From contig NZ_AP022596.1 in NCBI RefSeq assembly GCF_010731895.1, positions 434,001 through 498,000 on the forward strand: DNA of 64,000 nucleotides, in the 5' to 3' direction. This document shows, in pieces, positions 1-10,787 of this stretch. The notes beneath the pieces are model-generated. The model saw only the letters and a list, made by a program, of their open reading frames with translations. It was not told the DNA's origin and made no database searches. The position numbers and the translations under genes are program-made. This DNA is from Mycolicibacterium helvum (GTDB taxonomy: Bacteria > Actinomycetota > Actinomycetes > Mycobacteriales > Mycobacteriaceae). Each line of letters begins with the position of its first letter. The first letter of the stretch is position 1.

Positions 1-297
1 CAGAAGAATGTGCAAGACGACACGTACACGATCGTGGTCTCCCCCACCGATCCCGGCGTGGCCAACTGGGTGTCCACCGGCGGCCTGAATCAGGGCACGA
101 TCTCCATCCGGTTCCAGGACTTCGATCCGAACTCCACGATCGACCCGACGGTGAGCTCGCAGGTGGTCAAACTCAACGAGCTCGACGGCGTGCTCCCCGA
201 CGGCACCGTATTCGTCACTCCTGACGAGCGGGCGGCTCAGATCGCCACACGCCAACTGGGATACAGCAAGCGCTACACGCCCTACCCGCAGGCCTGA
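1..297 (+). CDS. C-terminal part of a DUF1214-like protein (5' end outside window)
   Basis: The reading frame is open from base 1 and ends at TGA 295-297, so only the last 98 residues are present. The segment 'DPGVANW' followed by a glycine-rich stretch and an aromatic/charged strand resembles the C-terminal beta-sandwich of DUF1214 proteins, which often follow a DUF1254 domain. The GTG at 10 is an internal Val codon, not a start. The family call rests on a short stretch and the function is unknown. It converges on bkdC. Confidence 0.5.
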   Translation, partial: QKNVQDDTYTIVVSPTDPGVANWVSTGGLNQGTISIRFQDFDPNSTIDPTVSSQVVKLNELDGVLPDGTVFVTPDERAAQIATRQLGYSKRYTPYPQA

Positions 298-321
298 CTT
301 TGAGCGATTTCGGCGCTCAAA

Positions 322-1422
322 TCAGAGGTCGAGTAGCGCCGTCTCCGGCGCCTCGATCAGCCCCCGCAGGTCGGTCAGGAACGCCGCGGCTTGCGCGCCG
401 TCGGCGACGCGATGGTCGAACGCACACGTCAGCGTCATCGTCGGCCGGGCTACCACCGCATCGTCGACCACAACAGCCCGGGGCTTCAGCGCGCCCATGC
501 CGAGGATCGCGGCCTCCGGGTAGTTGATCACCGGGACACCGTCGTCGAGTCCCAGCGCACCGAAATTCGACACCGTGAACGTCGATCCGCTCAACTGGGT
601 GGGCGCCAGTGTGCCGGCCCGGGCCCGCGCCACCACATCGTCGACGGCCGCGGCCAGTCGCCGCGTGGAGCACTCCCGGGTATCGACGACCGGCACCACC
701 AGGCCACGCTCGGTGGCCACTGCGACCCCCAGCCGCACGTCAGGATGTAGCCGAATCTCCGGTCCGGCTTCGGATTCCACCCAGGTCGCGTTGAGCATCG
801 GGTGGCGCTCCAAGGCGATGACCAGCAGCCGCAACGTCAGCGCGAAAGGCGTCACCCCGAGCGCGTCCCGAAGCCGCAGCAGCGCCGAGCAGTCCACCTG
901 CACGCTGGCGTGCGCATCGGGGATCTGGCTGCGCGACAACGCCATGTGGGTGGCCATTCGGGCGTGGACACCGCGCACCGGAACCGTCTGCGACGGCGGG
1001 GCCGTACCGGCAGCGTGCAGCACATCATCGCGGGTGATCACCCCGTCGGTACCCGAACCGGGTTGCAGCTCCTGCAGATCCACCGCGAGGTCGGCCGCCA
1101 GCTTACGGACCTTGGGGGCCGCGCGGGCCCGCCTGCTGCGATCCATACCGTTGTCGATGCCGTAGCCGACCAGTACCGGTGTGCGCGCCTCGGTTTCGAC
1201 ACGCACCAACAGGGTGCCCACCGCCAAGGTTTCCCCCTCGGCGCCACCGAGCTCCACGATCCGGCCGGCATAGGGACTGGGAATCTCGACTTCCGCCTTG
1301 TTGGTCTCAACGGTGCACAAGGTCTGGTTGAGTTCGACGACATCGCCGACGGCGACGGCCCAGCCGGTGATGGTGGCGTCCTCCAGGCCCTCGCCCAGGT
1401 CCGGAACCAGGAAGTCACTCAT
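322..1422 (-). CDS. bkdC: Branched-chain 2-oxo acid dehydrogenase E2 (dihydrolipoamide acyltransferase)
   Basis: E2 core of the branched-chain keto-acid dehydrogenase; it transfers the acyl group from lipoamide to CoA. The protein is 366 aa. It has an N-terminal lipoyl domain with the lipoylation motif [10 protein letters not shown] (Lys about 42), a short peripheral-subunit-binding region (about 105-135, 'KVRKLAADL...GVITRDDVL') and a C-terminal acyltransferase domain with the catalytic FDHRVADG motif. ATG 1420-1422 overlaps the bkdB stop as ATGA, which suggests translational coupling. It is the last gene of the run bkdA-bkdB-bkdC, corresponding to Rv2495c in M. tuberculosis by recalled gene order. 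The E3 (lpd) gene is not in this window. Confidence 0.93.
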   Translation of the reverse strand: MSDFLVPDLGEGLEDATITGWAVAVGDVVELNQTLCTVETNKAEVEIPSPYAGRIVELGGAEGETLAVGTLLVRVETEARTPVLVGYGIDNGMDRSRRARAAPKVRKLAADLAVDLQELQPGSGTDGVITRDDVLHAAGTAPPSQTVPVRGVHARMATHMALSRSQIPDAHASVQVDCSALLRLRDALGVTPFALTLRLLVIALERHPMLNATWVESEAGPEIRLHPDVRLGVAVATERGLVVPVVDTRECSTRRLAAAVDDVVARARAGTLAPTQLSGSTFTVSNFGALGLDDGVPVINYPEAAILGMGALKPRAVVVDDAVVARPTMTLTCAFDHRVADGAQAAAFLTDLRGLIEAPETALLDL

Positions 1423-2471
1423 GGCCGTCGCATCGCTTTCTCGACGCAGTCGAGCAGCCGGTCCACTCCCGGCAGCCAGAGTTTCTCCATCCGGGCAGGC
1501 GGGTAAGGCGTGTCGAATCCGGTGGCGCGCAGCACCGGTGCCTCGAGGTCGTAGAACAGTTCTTCGGAGATCCGGGCCGCCAGCTCAGCTCCGAAGCCCA
1601 GCGTTCGTGGGCCTTCGTGCATGACCACCGCACGGCCGGTTTTGCGGACCGACGCCGCGACAGTGTCGAAGTCCAGTGGGCTCAGCGAGCGCAGATCGAT
1701 GACTTCCACACTGCAGTCTGCGATTTCGGCTGCATTCAGTGCTGCGCCGACCAGCCCACCATAGGTGATCACCGTGACGTCGTCGCCGCTGCGCCGAACG
1801 GCGGCGTTGCCGATGGGTGGTCCCGGCACGGCGAGGTCGACGGCTTCGCGGCCCCAGTAGCGTCGCTTGGGTTCCAGATAGATCACCGGATCGCGGGCGG
1901 CAATCGCGTGCCGAAGTAGCCAGTAGGCATCCGAGGGTGTCGAGGGCACAACGACTTTCAGCCCCGCGGTGTGCACCCAATAGGTTTCGGTGGATTCCGA
2001 GTGGTGCTCCACCGCGCCGATACCGCCGAAGGACGGAATCCGCACCGTGACCGGCATGTCGACCTGGCCGCGGGTACGCATCCGGTACTTGGCGAGGTGA
2101 CTGACCACCTGGTCGAACGCCGGGTAGGAGAAGCCGTCGAACTGGATTTCCGGAACCGGCACGAAACCGCGAATCGCCAGGCCCACCGCGACACCGATGA
2201 TCGCTGACTCGGCCAGTGGAGTATCGAAACACCGCTGCTCGCCGAAGGTATCGGCCAGTCCCTCGGTGATCCGGAATACCCCGCCCAGAGCGGCGACGTC
2301 TTCGCCGAACACCAGCACCCGGTCGTCACCGGCCATCGCGTCGTGCAGGGCACGATTGATCGCCTGCGCCATGGTGAGGGTGGTGACGGTGGGCAGCCCG
2401 GTCAGGATCGGGCCGTCCGGCTGCGGTGTCCCGTCACCCCGCAATGGTGGCCGGTCGATGATCTGGGTCAT
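1419..2471 (-). CDS. bkdB: Branched-chain 2-oxo acid dehydrogenase E1 beta subunit
   Basis: Beta subunit of the thiamine-diphosphate E1 component, acting with BkdA. The protein is 350 aa. The N-terminal transketolase pyrimidine-binding domain carries '[13 protein letters not shown]' and '[12 protein letters not shown]', typical of E1 beta. The C-terminal transketolase domain runs from about 215 to the end ('[10 protein letters not shown]', '[13 protein letters not shown]'). The start at ATG 2469-2471 is chosen because AGGAGG sits 7 bases upstream. The frame is open further upstream, but only through the antisense of bkdA's end. The stop overlaps the bkdC start by ATGA. Confidence 0.94.
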   Translation of the reverse strand: MTQIIDRPPLRGDGTPQPDGPILTGLPTVTTLTMAQAINRALHDAMAGDDRVLVFGEDVAALGGVFRITEGLADTFGEQRCFDTPLAESAIIGVAVGLAIRGFVPVPEIQFDGFSYPAFDQVVSHLAKYRMRTRGQVDMPVTVRIPSFGGIGAVEHHSESTETYWVHTAGLKVVVPSTPSDAYWLLRHAIAARDPVIYLEPKRRYWGREAVDLAVPGPPIGNAAVRRSGDDVTVITYGGLVGAALNAAEIADCSVEVIDLRSLSPLDFDTVAASVRKTGRAVVMHEGPRTLGFGAELAARISEELFYDLEAPVLRATGFDTPYPPARMEKLWLPGVDRLLDCVEKAMRRP

Positions 2472-2481
2472 CTCATGCCTC

Positions 2482-3531
2482 CTACGCCAATTCGGCGCGC
2501 AATTGCGCGCGCTGGGCCGACAACACCGGTGTGATCTCGGCGTAGACGTGGTCGAACAGCTCACCCACATCAGGGTCGGGCGCGCCGACCACCGCGTCGC
2601 GAAGCTCCGCACGCAGCCGCACCGAGCGGGCTTCCACCCGCTTGTCGACTCGCTCGGTGAGCACCCCCTTGTGTTGCAGATAGGTGCGGTAACGGCTGAT
2701 CGGATCGCGGGCCGACCATTCGGCGAGCTCGGCAGCGCTGCGGTAACGGGTCGCGTCATCAGAGGTGGTGTGCGGTTCCATCCGATAGGTGACCGCCTCG
2801 ATGAGGGTGGGACCCTCACCGGCCCGCGCGCGTTCGGCAGCTTCGGCCATCACCGCATAGCAGGCCAGGATGTCGTTGCCGTCCACCCTGATTCCCGGCA
2901 TTCCGTAGCCGATCGCCCGGTGGGCGATGGTGGGCGCAGCGTACTGGCGGCTCGCCGGCACGGAGATCGCCCACTGATTGTTCTGGATGTAGAACACGCA
3001 GGGCGCCTTCTCGACGGCGGCCAGGTTCATCGCCTCGTGTGAATCCCCTTCGCTGGTGGCGCCGTCACCGAGGAACGCCACCGTCAGCGAATCTTCGCCC
3101 AGTCGTTGAGCGGCCATCGCTGCGCCGACGGCGTGCAGCGCGTGGGTGGCGATGGGGATAGCGATGGGCGCACAACACCTGCTGGTGAAATCCAGGCCAC
3201 CGTGCCAGGCGCCGCGCCAGACGGCGGCCACTTGCGGCGGTGCAATGCCGCGGACCAGGAAGACACCGAGTTCACGGAATTGCGGGAACAGCCAGTCGGT
3301 CTTGCGCAGGCATGCCGCCGCACCGACCTGCGCGGCCTCCTGACCGCGACACGAGGCGTAGAGCGCCAGCTCGCCCTGCCGTTGCAGATTGACGAACTCG
3401 GCGTCGAGATCCCGAGTGACAACGAGGTTCTCGTAGAGCCAGACGAGGGTTTCCGGCGGGAGGTCGCGACGATATCGACTCTCGGCCGTCGCGCTTCCGT
3501 CCGGTGCGATGAGTTGAATCGGTTGATCCAT
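2482..3531 (-). CDS. bkdA: Branched-chain 2-oxo acid dehydrogenase E1 alpha subunit
   Basis: Alpha subunit of E1; it decarboxylates branched-chain 2-oxo acids using thiamine diphosphate. The protein is 349 aa. The ThDP-binding motif runs from GDGATSEGD to QNNQ, and 'ASCRGQEAAQVG' and 'YRMEPHTTSDDATRYR' are E1 alpha signatures. An AGGAGG sequence lies 5 bases before ATG 3529-3531. Only 10 bases separate its stop from the bkdB start, so the three bkd genes form one unit. The 59-base gap to citE could hold a minor promoter, but none is obvious. Confidence 0.94.
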   Translation of the reverse strand: MDQPIQLIAPDGSATAESRYRRDLPPETLVWLYENLVVTRDLDAEFVNLQRQGELALYASCRGQEAAQVGAAACLRKTDWLFPQFRELGVFLVRGIAPPQVAAVWRGAWHGGLDFTSRCCAPIAIPIATHALHAVGAAMAAQRLGEDSLTVAFLGDGATSEGDSHEAMNLAAVEKAPCVFYIQNNQWAISVPASRQYAAPTIAHRAIGYGMPGIRVDGNDILACYAVMAEAAERARAGEGPTLIEAVTYRMEPHTTSDDATRYRSAAELAEWSARDPISRYRTYLQHKGVLTERVDKRVEARSVRLRAELRDAVVGAPDPDVGELFDHVYAEITPVLSAQRAQLRAELA

Positions 3532-3590
3532 AACCGCCTCCTCTACCGGTGCGGAGGCGGTCGAAGCAAACCTGTTGTGGCAGGCTCCAG

Positions 3591-4409
3591 CTAGCGGCCG
3601 GGGTCGGGCGCTAGCTGGACTATGCGCTCTGCTCGCCGAAGCACCGGGGCATCCACCATTATGCCCTCGAATTGGAAGACACCGCGTTCATCGCGGGCCG
3701 CCTCAAGCACGTGTCGCGCCCAACCTACCTGTTCAGCGCTGGGAAGGTAGCCCTCCCTTATCACCGCGATCTGACTAGGATGGATCGCCACTTTGGCGTC
3801 GAAACCGACGGCTACCGCGTCGTCGACTTCGGCCTTCAGGCCGTCGCGATTCTTGATGTCGAGGAACACCGAATCCAGCGCGAGCCGGCCATATGCCTTG
3901 GCCGCTAGCAAGCTCTGAGACCGCACATGCCGTGCGACTTCGCGGTAGGACCCATCGGGATAGCGGTTGGCGGTACCGCCCAGAACGGCGAACAAGTCCT
4001 CGGCGCCCCACATCACCGCCAATGTGTTCTCGGCCCGGGTCGAATCGACGACGTTGAGTGCGCCCAACGGAGTTTCGATCAAAACCACGACATCCAGCGG
4101 CGCCAGCGCGGCCACCTGCTCACGGGATTCGGTCTTGGCCAGCATCACGGTGGTGTACGGCGTGCGGGCCAGCGTTTCGAGATCGAGCGGATGGTCAGGC
4201 GTGGTGGACGGGTTGACCCGCACGACGGTGCGGCCGGGATCGAGCTGGGTTGCCACCAACGCTTCGCGGGCGGCCTCCCGGTCCTTGGCCGCCACCCCGT
4301 CCTCGAGGTCGAGGATTACGACATCTGCTGTGGCAGCGGCCTTCTCGAATCGCTCGGGGCGATCGGCGGGGCAGAACAGCCACGCAGGACCTGGGTTGTC
4401 GAGTGCCAT
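3591..4409 (-). CDS. citE: CitE-like beta-hydroxyacyl-CoA lyase
   Basis: HpcH/HpaI aldolase-citrate lyase beta family, 272 aa. 'VVILDLEDGVA' near residue 30 and 'VLIETPLGALN' mark the TIM-barrel metal and CoA site, and 'AIHPSQIAVI' is the conserved C-terminal element. No citrate lyase alpha or gamma subunits are nearby. The M. tuberculosis equivalent (Rv2498c) was described as a stereospecific beta-hydroxyacyl-CoA lyase linked to itaconate/leucine breakdown, not as a citrate lyase; that is family knowledge. The ATG overlaps the stop of the MaoC gene by one base (TGATG), indicating coupled translation. Confidence 0.88.
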   Translation of the reverse strand: MALDNPGPAWLFCPADRPERFEKAAATADVVILDLEDGVAAKDREAAREALVATQLDPGRTVVRVNPSTTPDHPLDLETLARTPYTTVMLAKTESREQVAALAPLDVVVLIETPLGALNVVDSTRAENTLAVMWGAEDLFAVLGGTANRYPDGSYREVARHVRSQSLLAAKAYGRLALDSVFLDIKNRDGLKAEVDDAVAVGFDAKVAIHPSQIAVIREGYLPSAEQVGWARHVLEAARDERGVFQFEGIMVDAPVLRRAERIVQLAPDPGR

Positions 4410-4897
4410 CAGGCGGGCTTCTTTCGCACCATGGTCTTGCGGCTGGCCGTCGCGACGATGTCACCGTGCTGGTTGCGGGCGGTGTGCGCGAACGTGACGA
4501 TACCTTCACCGGGACGGCTCTTGGACTCGCGTTTGTCAGTGACGACGGTCTCGGCATACATCGTGTCGCCGTGGAAAAGTGGCTTGGGGAAGGCGATGTC
4601 GGAGAAACCGAGGTTGCCGACGATGGTGCCCTGCGTCAGCTGCGTCACCGACAGACCCACCAACGTGGACAGGGTGAACATCGAGTTCACCAGCCGCTGG
4701 TTGAACGGCGGCAGTGCGTCGGAGAACGCCGCATCGAGATGTAGCGCCTGGGTGTTCATCGTCAAGGTGGTGAAAAAGACGTTGTCGGCCTCGGTGATGG
4801 TGCGGCCGGGGGCGTGCACGTAGCGCACACCGATCTCGAATTCCTCGAACCACAAGCCGCGCTGGACGACGACCTTCTCCTCAGAGGACTCGCTCAC
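4409..4897 (-). CDS. MaoC-family hydratase
   Basis: Single hot-dog-fold MaoC-like (R)-specific enoyl-CoA hydratase, 162 aa. 'GRTITEADNVFFTTLTMNTQALHLDA' corresponds to the family's catalytic Asp/His helix region (D near 38, H near 53). It lies directly between fadE19 and the CitE-like lyase. By context it probably hydrates an unsaturated branched or dicarboxylic acyl-CoA such as itaconyl- or mesaconyl-CoA before CitE cleavage; this is an inference. The start is GTG 4895-4897, immediately after the fadE19 stop with no spacer. Equivalent to Rv2499c. Confidence 0.87.
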   Translation of the reverse strand: MSESSEEKVVVQRGLWFEEFEIGVRYVHAPGRTITEADNVFFTTLTMNTQALHLDAAFSDALPPFNQRLVNSMFTLSTLVGLSVTQLTQGTIVGNLGFSDIAFPKPLFHGDTMYAETVVTDKRESKSRPGEGIVTFAHTARNQHGDIVATASRKTMVRKKPA

Positions 4898-6058
4898 CTA
4901 CAGTCCCATCTGCCGGGCGACCACCATCAGCTGCACTTCGGTTGTCCCTTCCCCGATCTCGAGGATCTTGCTGTCCCGGTAGTGCCGGGCCACGGTGTAC
5001 TCGTTCATGAAACCGTAGCCGCCGTGGATCTGGGTGGCGTCGCGGGCATTGTCCATAGCGGCCTCGCTGGCGATCATCTTGGCGATCGCCGCCTCCTTCT
5101 TGAACGGCTTGCCCGCCAGCATCAGGGCCGCCGCGTCGTAGTAGGCGGTGCGGGCCACATGCGCGCGAGCCTCCATGCGGGCGATCTTGAACTCGATGGC
5201 CTGGAACTTCCCGATCGGCTGGCCGAACGCGGCTCGCTCGGCGGCGTACTTCACGCTTTCGTCGACGCAACCCTGCGCCGCACCCACCGACAGCGCCGCG
5301 ATCGCGATCCGCCCCTCATCGAGGATCCGCAGGAAGTTGGCGTAGCCCCGGCCACGCTCGCCGAGGAGGTTCTCCGCCGGCACCCGGACGTCATCGAAGG
5401 TCAGCGGGTGGGTGTCTGAGGCGTTCCAGCCGACCTTGTCGTAGGCGGGCTCGGCGGTGAAGCCCGCGGTCGGCACCGGCACCAGGATCGAGGAGATCTC
5501 GCGGTGGTCACCGGAGCCCCCGGTGACCGCGGTGACGGTGACCAGACGGGTGATGTCGGTACCGGAGTTGGTGATGAACTGCTTGGTCCCGTTGATCACC
5601 CAGTGCCCGTCATCCAGGCGCGCGGTGGTCTTGGTGGCGCCCGCATCGGTGCCGCCACCGGCCTCGGTGAGACCGAACGCCCCGAGGGCCTGACCGCTGG
5701 TCAGCAGCGGTAGCCATTCTTGCTTCTGCGCCTCGTTGCCGAACCGGTAGACAGGCATCGCGCCCAGCGAGACCCCGGCCTCCAGCGTGATCGCCACGCT
5801 CTGATCGACCTTGCCAAGCTCTTCGAGCGCCAGGCACAGGGCGAAGTAGTCGCCGCCCATGCCGCCATATTCCTCCGGGAACGGCAGACCGAACAGGCCC
5901 ATCTCGGCCATCCCCGCCACGACCGCGTAGGGGAACGTGTGCTGCGCATCGTGTTCGGCCGCCACCGGGGCGACCACGGTGCGCGCGAAATCGCGCACCG
6001 TCTTGGCCAGCTGAGCGTACTCGTCGGGAAGTGTTCCCGTGGAAAGGAAGTCAGTCAT
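4898..6058 (-). CDS. fadE19: Acyl-CoA dehydrogenase, probable isovaleryl-CoA dehydrogenase
   Basis: FAD flavoenzyme of 386 aa, the normal ACAD length. 'FGLTEAGGGTDAG' and 'GTKQFITNSG' mark the substrate and flavin loops. 'QIHGGYGFMNEYTVARHYRD' and 'ILEIGEGTTEVQ' are the C-terminal FAD/active-site signatures. Between the bkd genes and the acyl-CoA carboxylase genes it most likely oxidises isovaleryl-CoA to 3-methylcrotonyl-CoA. The start at ATG 6056-6058 has GAAGGTG 6 bases upstream; the longer open frame lies over accA1's 3' end and is not expected to be coding. Equivalent to Rv2500c. Confidence 0.92.
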   Translation of the reverse strand: MTDFLSTGTLPDEYAQLAKTVRDFARTVVAPVAAEHDAQHTFPYAVVAGMAEMGLFGLPFPEEYGGMGGDYFALCLALEELGKVDQSVAITLEAGVSLGAMPVYRFGNEAQKQEWLPLLTSGQALGAFGLTEAGGGTDAGATKTTARLDDGHWVINGTKQFITNSGTDITRLVTVTAVTGGSGDHREISSILVPVPTAGFTAEPAYDKVGWNASDTHPLTFDDVRVPAENLLGERGRGYANFLRILDEGRIAIAALSVGAAQGCVDESVKYAAERAAFGQPIGKFQAIEFKIARMEARAHVARTAYYDAAALMLAGKPFKKEAAIAKMIASEAAMDNARDATQIHGGYGFMNEYTVARHYRDSKILEIGEGTTEVQLMVVARQMGL

Positions 6059-6071
6059 TGTCGCACCTTCT

Positions 6072-8048
6072 CTACTTCTCACTTTTCTGGGTGGCCGTGA
6101 CCTTGGCCAGCAGCTGTCCCACCTTGACCTGATCGCCGACAGAGACGTGCAGTTCGACCACCCCATCGACCGGTGCGGTCAGCGAATGCTCCATCTTCAT
6201 CGCCTCGACCGCGACCACCACGGTGCCCGCGATGACCTGGTCGCCGTTGGAAACACCCACCGCCACAACCGAGCCGGGCATCGGGCTGAGGAGTTCGGCG
6301 TCACCGCCAACCTCGTCATCGGCGCGCACGGGCGCCTCTCGCATCTCCTCCAGCACCACCGTCCGGCCGGCGCCGGCCAGCCAGATCTGGTGACCGTCAA
6401 CGGCCACCGTGTAGATGCTGCGGATGCCGTCGACGGTGACGGCGAGCTCCTCGCCGACCAACGCGACCGACAGTGAACGGCTTTCACCATCTTCGATGAG
6501 GACTACCGCGTCGGCTGGTGTGCCGGTGATGTGCACGTGGTCGGTGCGCTGGCCACCGCGCAGCCGAATGCTCGTCGGCGCGGGCGCGCCGATCCGCCAG
6601 CCCGACGGCACATCCCACAGGTCAGCCGTCCCGGCCGGCCAGCGCTGCAGCCAGCGGCAGGCCGCCGCGGCGATGAACGCGTGGTCACCGAGCGGCTCGC
6701 CGGTGAACACTGTGCGATCGATCAGGCCGGTGTCGAGCCGCCCGGCGGCCACGTCGTCGTCGGCCAACAGGAAACGCAGGAACTCGATGTTGGTGCCGAC
6801 CCCCAGCACCGCGGTCTGTGAGAGCGCACGATCGAGGGTGCGCAATGCGGTGGCCCGGTCCGCGCCGTAGGCGATCACCTTCGAGAGCATCGGGTCGTAA
6901 TCGCTGCCGACCGTCATACCTTGCGCCAGGCCGGAATCCACCCGAATGCCGGTCCCGGACGGCTCCAACAGTCCCAGTACCGGCCCACCAGTGGGCAGGA
7001 AGCCGGCTGCGGGATCCTCGGCGTAGATGCGGGCTTCGATCGCATGCCCGTCCATCACAATGTCGTCTTGGGTGATGGGCAGCTCCTCCCCTGCCGCGAT
7101 GCGCACCTGCCACTCGACGAGGTCGTGTCCGGTGACCATCTCGGTGACGGGGTGCTCGACCTGCAGCCGGGTGTTCATCTCCATGAAGAAGAACTCGTCG
7201 GGCCGGTCGGCGGAGACGATGAATTCGACGGTGCCCGCACCGACGTAGTCGACGCTGCGGGCGGTGTCACAGGCGGCCGCGCCGATGCGCGCGCGGGTAT
7301 CGGGATCCAGCAGCGGGGACGGCGCTTCCTCGATGACTTTCTGGTGACGGCGCTGCAAACTGCACTCCCGCTCACCGAAATGCAGCACGGTCCCGAATCC
7401 GTCGGCCAGCACCTGGACCTCAATATGCCTGGGCCGCAAGACGAAGCGCTCAAGGAACAGCGTGTCGTCGCCGAATGCCGCGCCGGATTCGCGCCGTGCC
7501 GCGGCCAGCGCGGCGGGCAACTCAGTGGCGTCATCGACGCGTCGCATGCCCTTGCCGCCGCCGCCCGCCGACGGCTTGACCAGGATCGGGAAACCGATGT
7601 CACCGGCGGCCTCGATGAGTTCGGCATCGGTCAGACCCGGACGGGCGATGCCCGGCACCACCGGAACCCCGAACGCCGACACCGCCGCCTTGGCGGCGAT
7701 CTTGTCGCCCATCGTGCGGATCGCGCCCGACGGCGGCCCGATGAACGCCACCCCCGCCCGTTCCAGTGCGGCGGCGAAATCAGAGTTCTCCGAGAGGAAT
7801 CCGTAGCCGGGATGGACAGCCTGCGCACCGGTGCGCAGCGCCGCGTTCACGACTGCGTCGATGTCCAGGTAGCTCTGCCGGGCCGGCGGGGGGCCGATGC
7901 GCACCGCGACGTCGGCCTCGGTGACATGGCGGGCGCCGGCGTCGGCGTCGCTGTAGACGGCGACCGAGCGGATGCCCCTCGTCTTCAGCGTCCGGATGAC
8001 GCGCACCGCGATCTCCCCGCGGTTGGCGACTAGCACAGTGGTAAACAT
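6072..8048 (-). CDS. accA1: Biotin-dependent acyl-CoA carboxylase alpha subunit (3-methylcrotonyl-CoA type)
   Basis: 658-aa fusion of biotin carboxylase and biotin carrier. The N-terminus '[15 protein letters not shown]' and the ATP-grasp loop '[12 protein letters not shown]' belong to the carboxylase. '[20 protein letters not shown]' is the conserved catalytic segment. The C-terminal biotinyl domain has the VEAMKMEH motif with the biotinylated Lys about 40 residues before the end. With AccD1 it should carboxylate 3-methylcrotonyl-CoA. ATG 8046-8048 lies two bases after the accD1 stop, so the pair is tightly coupled. The open frame upstream into accD1 is a shadow. Confidence 0.95.
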   Translation of the reverse strand: MFTTVLVANRGEIAVRVIRTLKTRGIRSVAVYSDADAGARHVTEADVAVRIGPPPARQSYLDIDAVVNAALRTGAQAVHPGYGFLSENSDFAAALERAGVAFIGPPSGAIRTMGDKIAAKAAVSAFGVPVVPGIARPGLTDAELIEAAGDIGFPILVKPSAGGGGKGMRRVDDATELPAALAAARRESGAAFGDDTLFLERFVLRPRHIEVQVLADGFGTVLHFGERECSLQRRHQKVIEEAPSPLLDPDTRARIGAAACDTARSVDYVGAGTVEFIVSADRPDEFFFMEMNTRLQVEHPVTEMVTGHDLVEWQVRIAAGEELPITQDDIVMDGHAIEARIYAEDPAAGFLPTGGPVLGLLEPSGTGIRVDSGLAQGMTVGSDYDPMLSKVIAYGADRATALRTLDRALSQTAVLGVGTNIEFLRFLLADDDVAAGRLDTGLIDRTVFTGEPLGDHAFIAAAACRWLQRWPAGTADLWDVPSGWRIGAPAPTSIRLRGGQRTDHVHITGTPADAVVLIEDGESRSLSVALVGEELAVTVDGIRSIYTVAVDGHQIWLAGAGRTVVLEEMREAPVRADDEVGGDAELLSPMPGSVVAVGVSNGDQVIAGTVVVAVEAMKMEHSLTAPVDGVVELHVSVGDQVKVGQLLAKVTATQKSEK

Positions 8049-8050
8049 CG

Positions 8051-9601
<1,551 letters not shown>

Positions 9602-9622
9602 CGTCGATGTCCCGTCGAATTG

Positions 9623-9640
9623 AGTTAATGACGACTAACT
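9623..9640. promoter_or_regulatory. TetR-type operator 1 (AGTTA-N8-TAACT)
   Basis: Inverted repeat with 5-bp arms AGTTA and TAACT around 8 bases, in the accD1/TetR divergent gap and 22 bases upstream of the accD1 start. It shares the GTTA-N8-TAAC core with the second copy at 9648-9665. The placement suits a repressor site for the catabolic operon. Binding is inferred. Confidence 0.65.
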
Positions 9641-9647
9641 CGTGTAA

Positions 9648-9665
9648 GGTTAGTGAAGATTAACC
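9648..9665. promoter_or_regulatory. TetR-type operator 2 (GGTTA-N8-TAACC)
   Basis: Second inverted repeat, with 5-bp arms and the same 8-base spacer, centred 25 bp from operator 1 (about 2.4 helical turns). It overlaps the earliest possible start codon of the TetR gene (GTG 9653), which suits autoregulation. Confidence 0.65.
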
Positions 9666-10333
9666 GAAACGTCCAGACGTCTTGTCGGAGGGCCCCCATC
9701 GACACCCCCACCCGCCGAAGCAGGCAGAAGTCGGATCGCCGGTCTGCGCTGTTGGCAGCCGCGGAGCGGTTGATGGCAGAGCGTGGTTTCCTGGCCGTAC
9801 GGCTCGAGGACATCGGCGCCGCGGCCGGGGTCAGCGGCCCGGCGATCTACCGCCACTTCCCCAACAAGGAAGCGCTCCTGGTCGAACTCCTGGTCGGCAT
9901 CAGCACCCGACTGCTGGCCGGCGCCCGCACCGTCGTCGCGCAGGCCGATGAGCCGGTGGCGGCATTGACCGGCCTGATCGAGTTCCACCTCGACTTCGCC
10001 CTGGGCGAGTCGGATCTCATCCGTATCCAGGACCGCGACCTTGCACACCTGCCGGTCGCGGCACAGCGTCAGGTCCGGCGCGCACAGCGCAGCTACGTCG
10101 AGATCTGGGTGGACGTGCAACGCGAAGTGAATCCGGAGCTCGACGAGGCCGATGCCCGGCTGATGGCGCATGCGGTGTTCGGTCTGCTCAACTCGACCCC
10201 ACACAGCATGAAGCCCCTGGCGACCAGAGCGGCCGACCAGGGGCGTTCACGCGATGTGTTACGGGCTATGACGATGGCGGCGTTACGCTCGGCCGACCAT
10301 CACGCCCGTGGTGGCGTTGGTCAATACCAGTAG
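9653..10333 (+). CDS. bkaR: TetR-family regulator of branched-chain keto-acid catabolism (BkaR-like)
   Basis: TetR repressor, up to 226 aa. The N-terminal HTH is 'LEDIGAAAGVSGPAIYRHF', followed by a ligand-binding domain. It is divergent from accD1 with two operators between. M. tuberculosis Rv2506 in the same position was described as BkaR, a repressor of this operon; function here is by synteny. The start is uncertain. The only canonical start is GTG 9653, inside operator 2. A good GGAGG at about 9690 precedes 'ATC GAC ACC' by six bases, so translation from a non-canonical ATC near 9701 or from a leaderless GTG are both possible. Its end overlaps the next minus-strand gene by 13 bases. Confidence 0.82.
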   Translation: MKINRNVQTSCRRAPIDTPTRRSRQKSDRRSALLAAAERLMAERGFLAVRLEDIGAAAGVSGPAIYRHFPNKEALLVELLVGISTRLLAGARTVVAQADEPVAALTGLIEFHLDFALGESDLIRIQDRDLAHLPVAAQRQVRRAQRSYVEIWVDVQREVNPELDEADARLMAHAVFGLLNSTPHSMKPLATRAADQGRSRDVLRAMTMAALRSADHHARGGVGQYQ

Positions 10334-10476
10334 CGCCGGCCGCCGACCGGACGTCCGATACTGCCCAGCAACCACAGCACCGCGCCAACCACGAGCAGGA
10401 TGACGCCGATGGTCCACAAGATCGGAATATGCAGGACAAACCCAAGGATGAGCAGGATTGCTCCAAGAACGATCAT
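10321..10476 (-). CDS. Small membrane protein, DUF6131-like
   Basis: 51-aa protein with two hydrophobic segments ('MIVLGAILLILGFVL' and 'ILWTIGVILLVVGAVLWLLG') and a basic/aromatic C-terminus ending GGRRYWY. This matches the small mycobacterial DUF6131 proteins. The start is ATG 10474-10476 with a GGAGG-like site upstream; a longer frame to 10572 has no good start context. Function unknown. Confidence 0.8.
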   Translation of the reverse strand: MIVLGAILLILGFVLHIPILWTIGVILLVVGAVLWLLGSIGRPVGGRRYWY

Positions 10477-10516
10477 TGCTTCCTCCAAATAGTCACTTGC
10501 TGAACTCTTTTCACCC

Positions 10517-10726
10517 CTACTGGCTGGGCTTGGGCAGGTTGCAACTCCCCACGGTGGGATTGACTCCCGCATAGTTGAGCGGACCCGCCACCACCGTCAG
10601 GGCGATAGACCCCGCGGTAGCACAGTTGGCTTCGCTGTTAGAGAAGTAACCGCGCTGCCAGGTAGCAAAGACTCCAATCAGCAGCCACACGATCACAATC
10701 GCGCCTAGGATTCCGCGCCCTCGCAT
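10517..10726 (-). CDS. Small secreted or membrane mycobacterial protein
   Basis: 69-aa protein. One N-terminal hydrophobic helix ('ILGAIVIVWLLIGVFATW') is followed by an exported segment with two cysteines (in 'EANCATAG' and 'VGSCNLP') that could form a disulphide. AAGGAGG lies 6 bases before ATG 10724-10726, which fixes the start. I do not recognise a function; similar short proteins are common in mycobacteria. Confidence 0.72.
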   Translation of the reverse strand: MRGRGILGAIVIVWLLIGVFATWQRGYFSNSEANCATAGSIALTVVAGPLNYAGVNPTVGSCNLPKPSQ

Positions 10727-10787
10727 GGTGTCCTCCTTGAACGTCCGTAGCACTTGGCGCACAAGGTTTTACCCAGCCGACAGTTTC

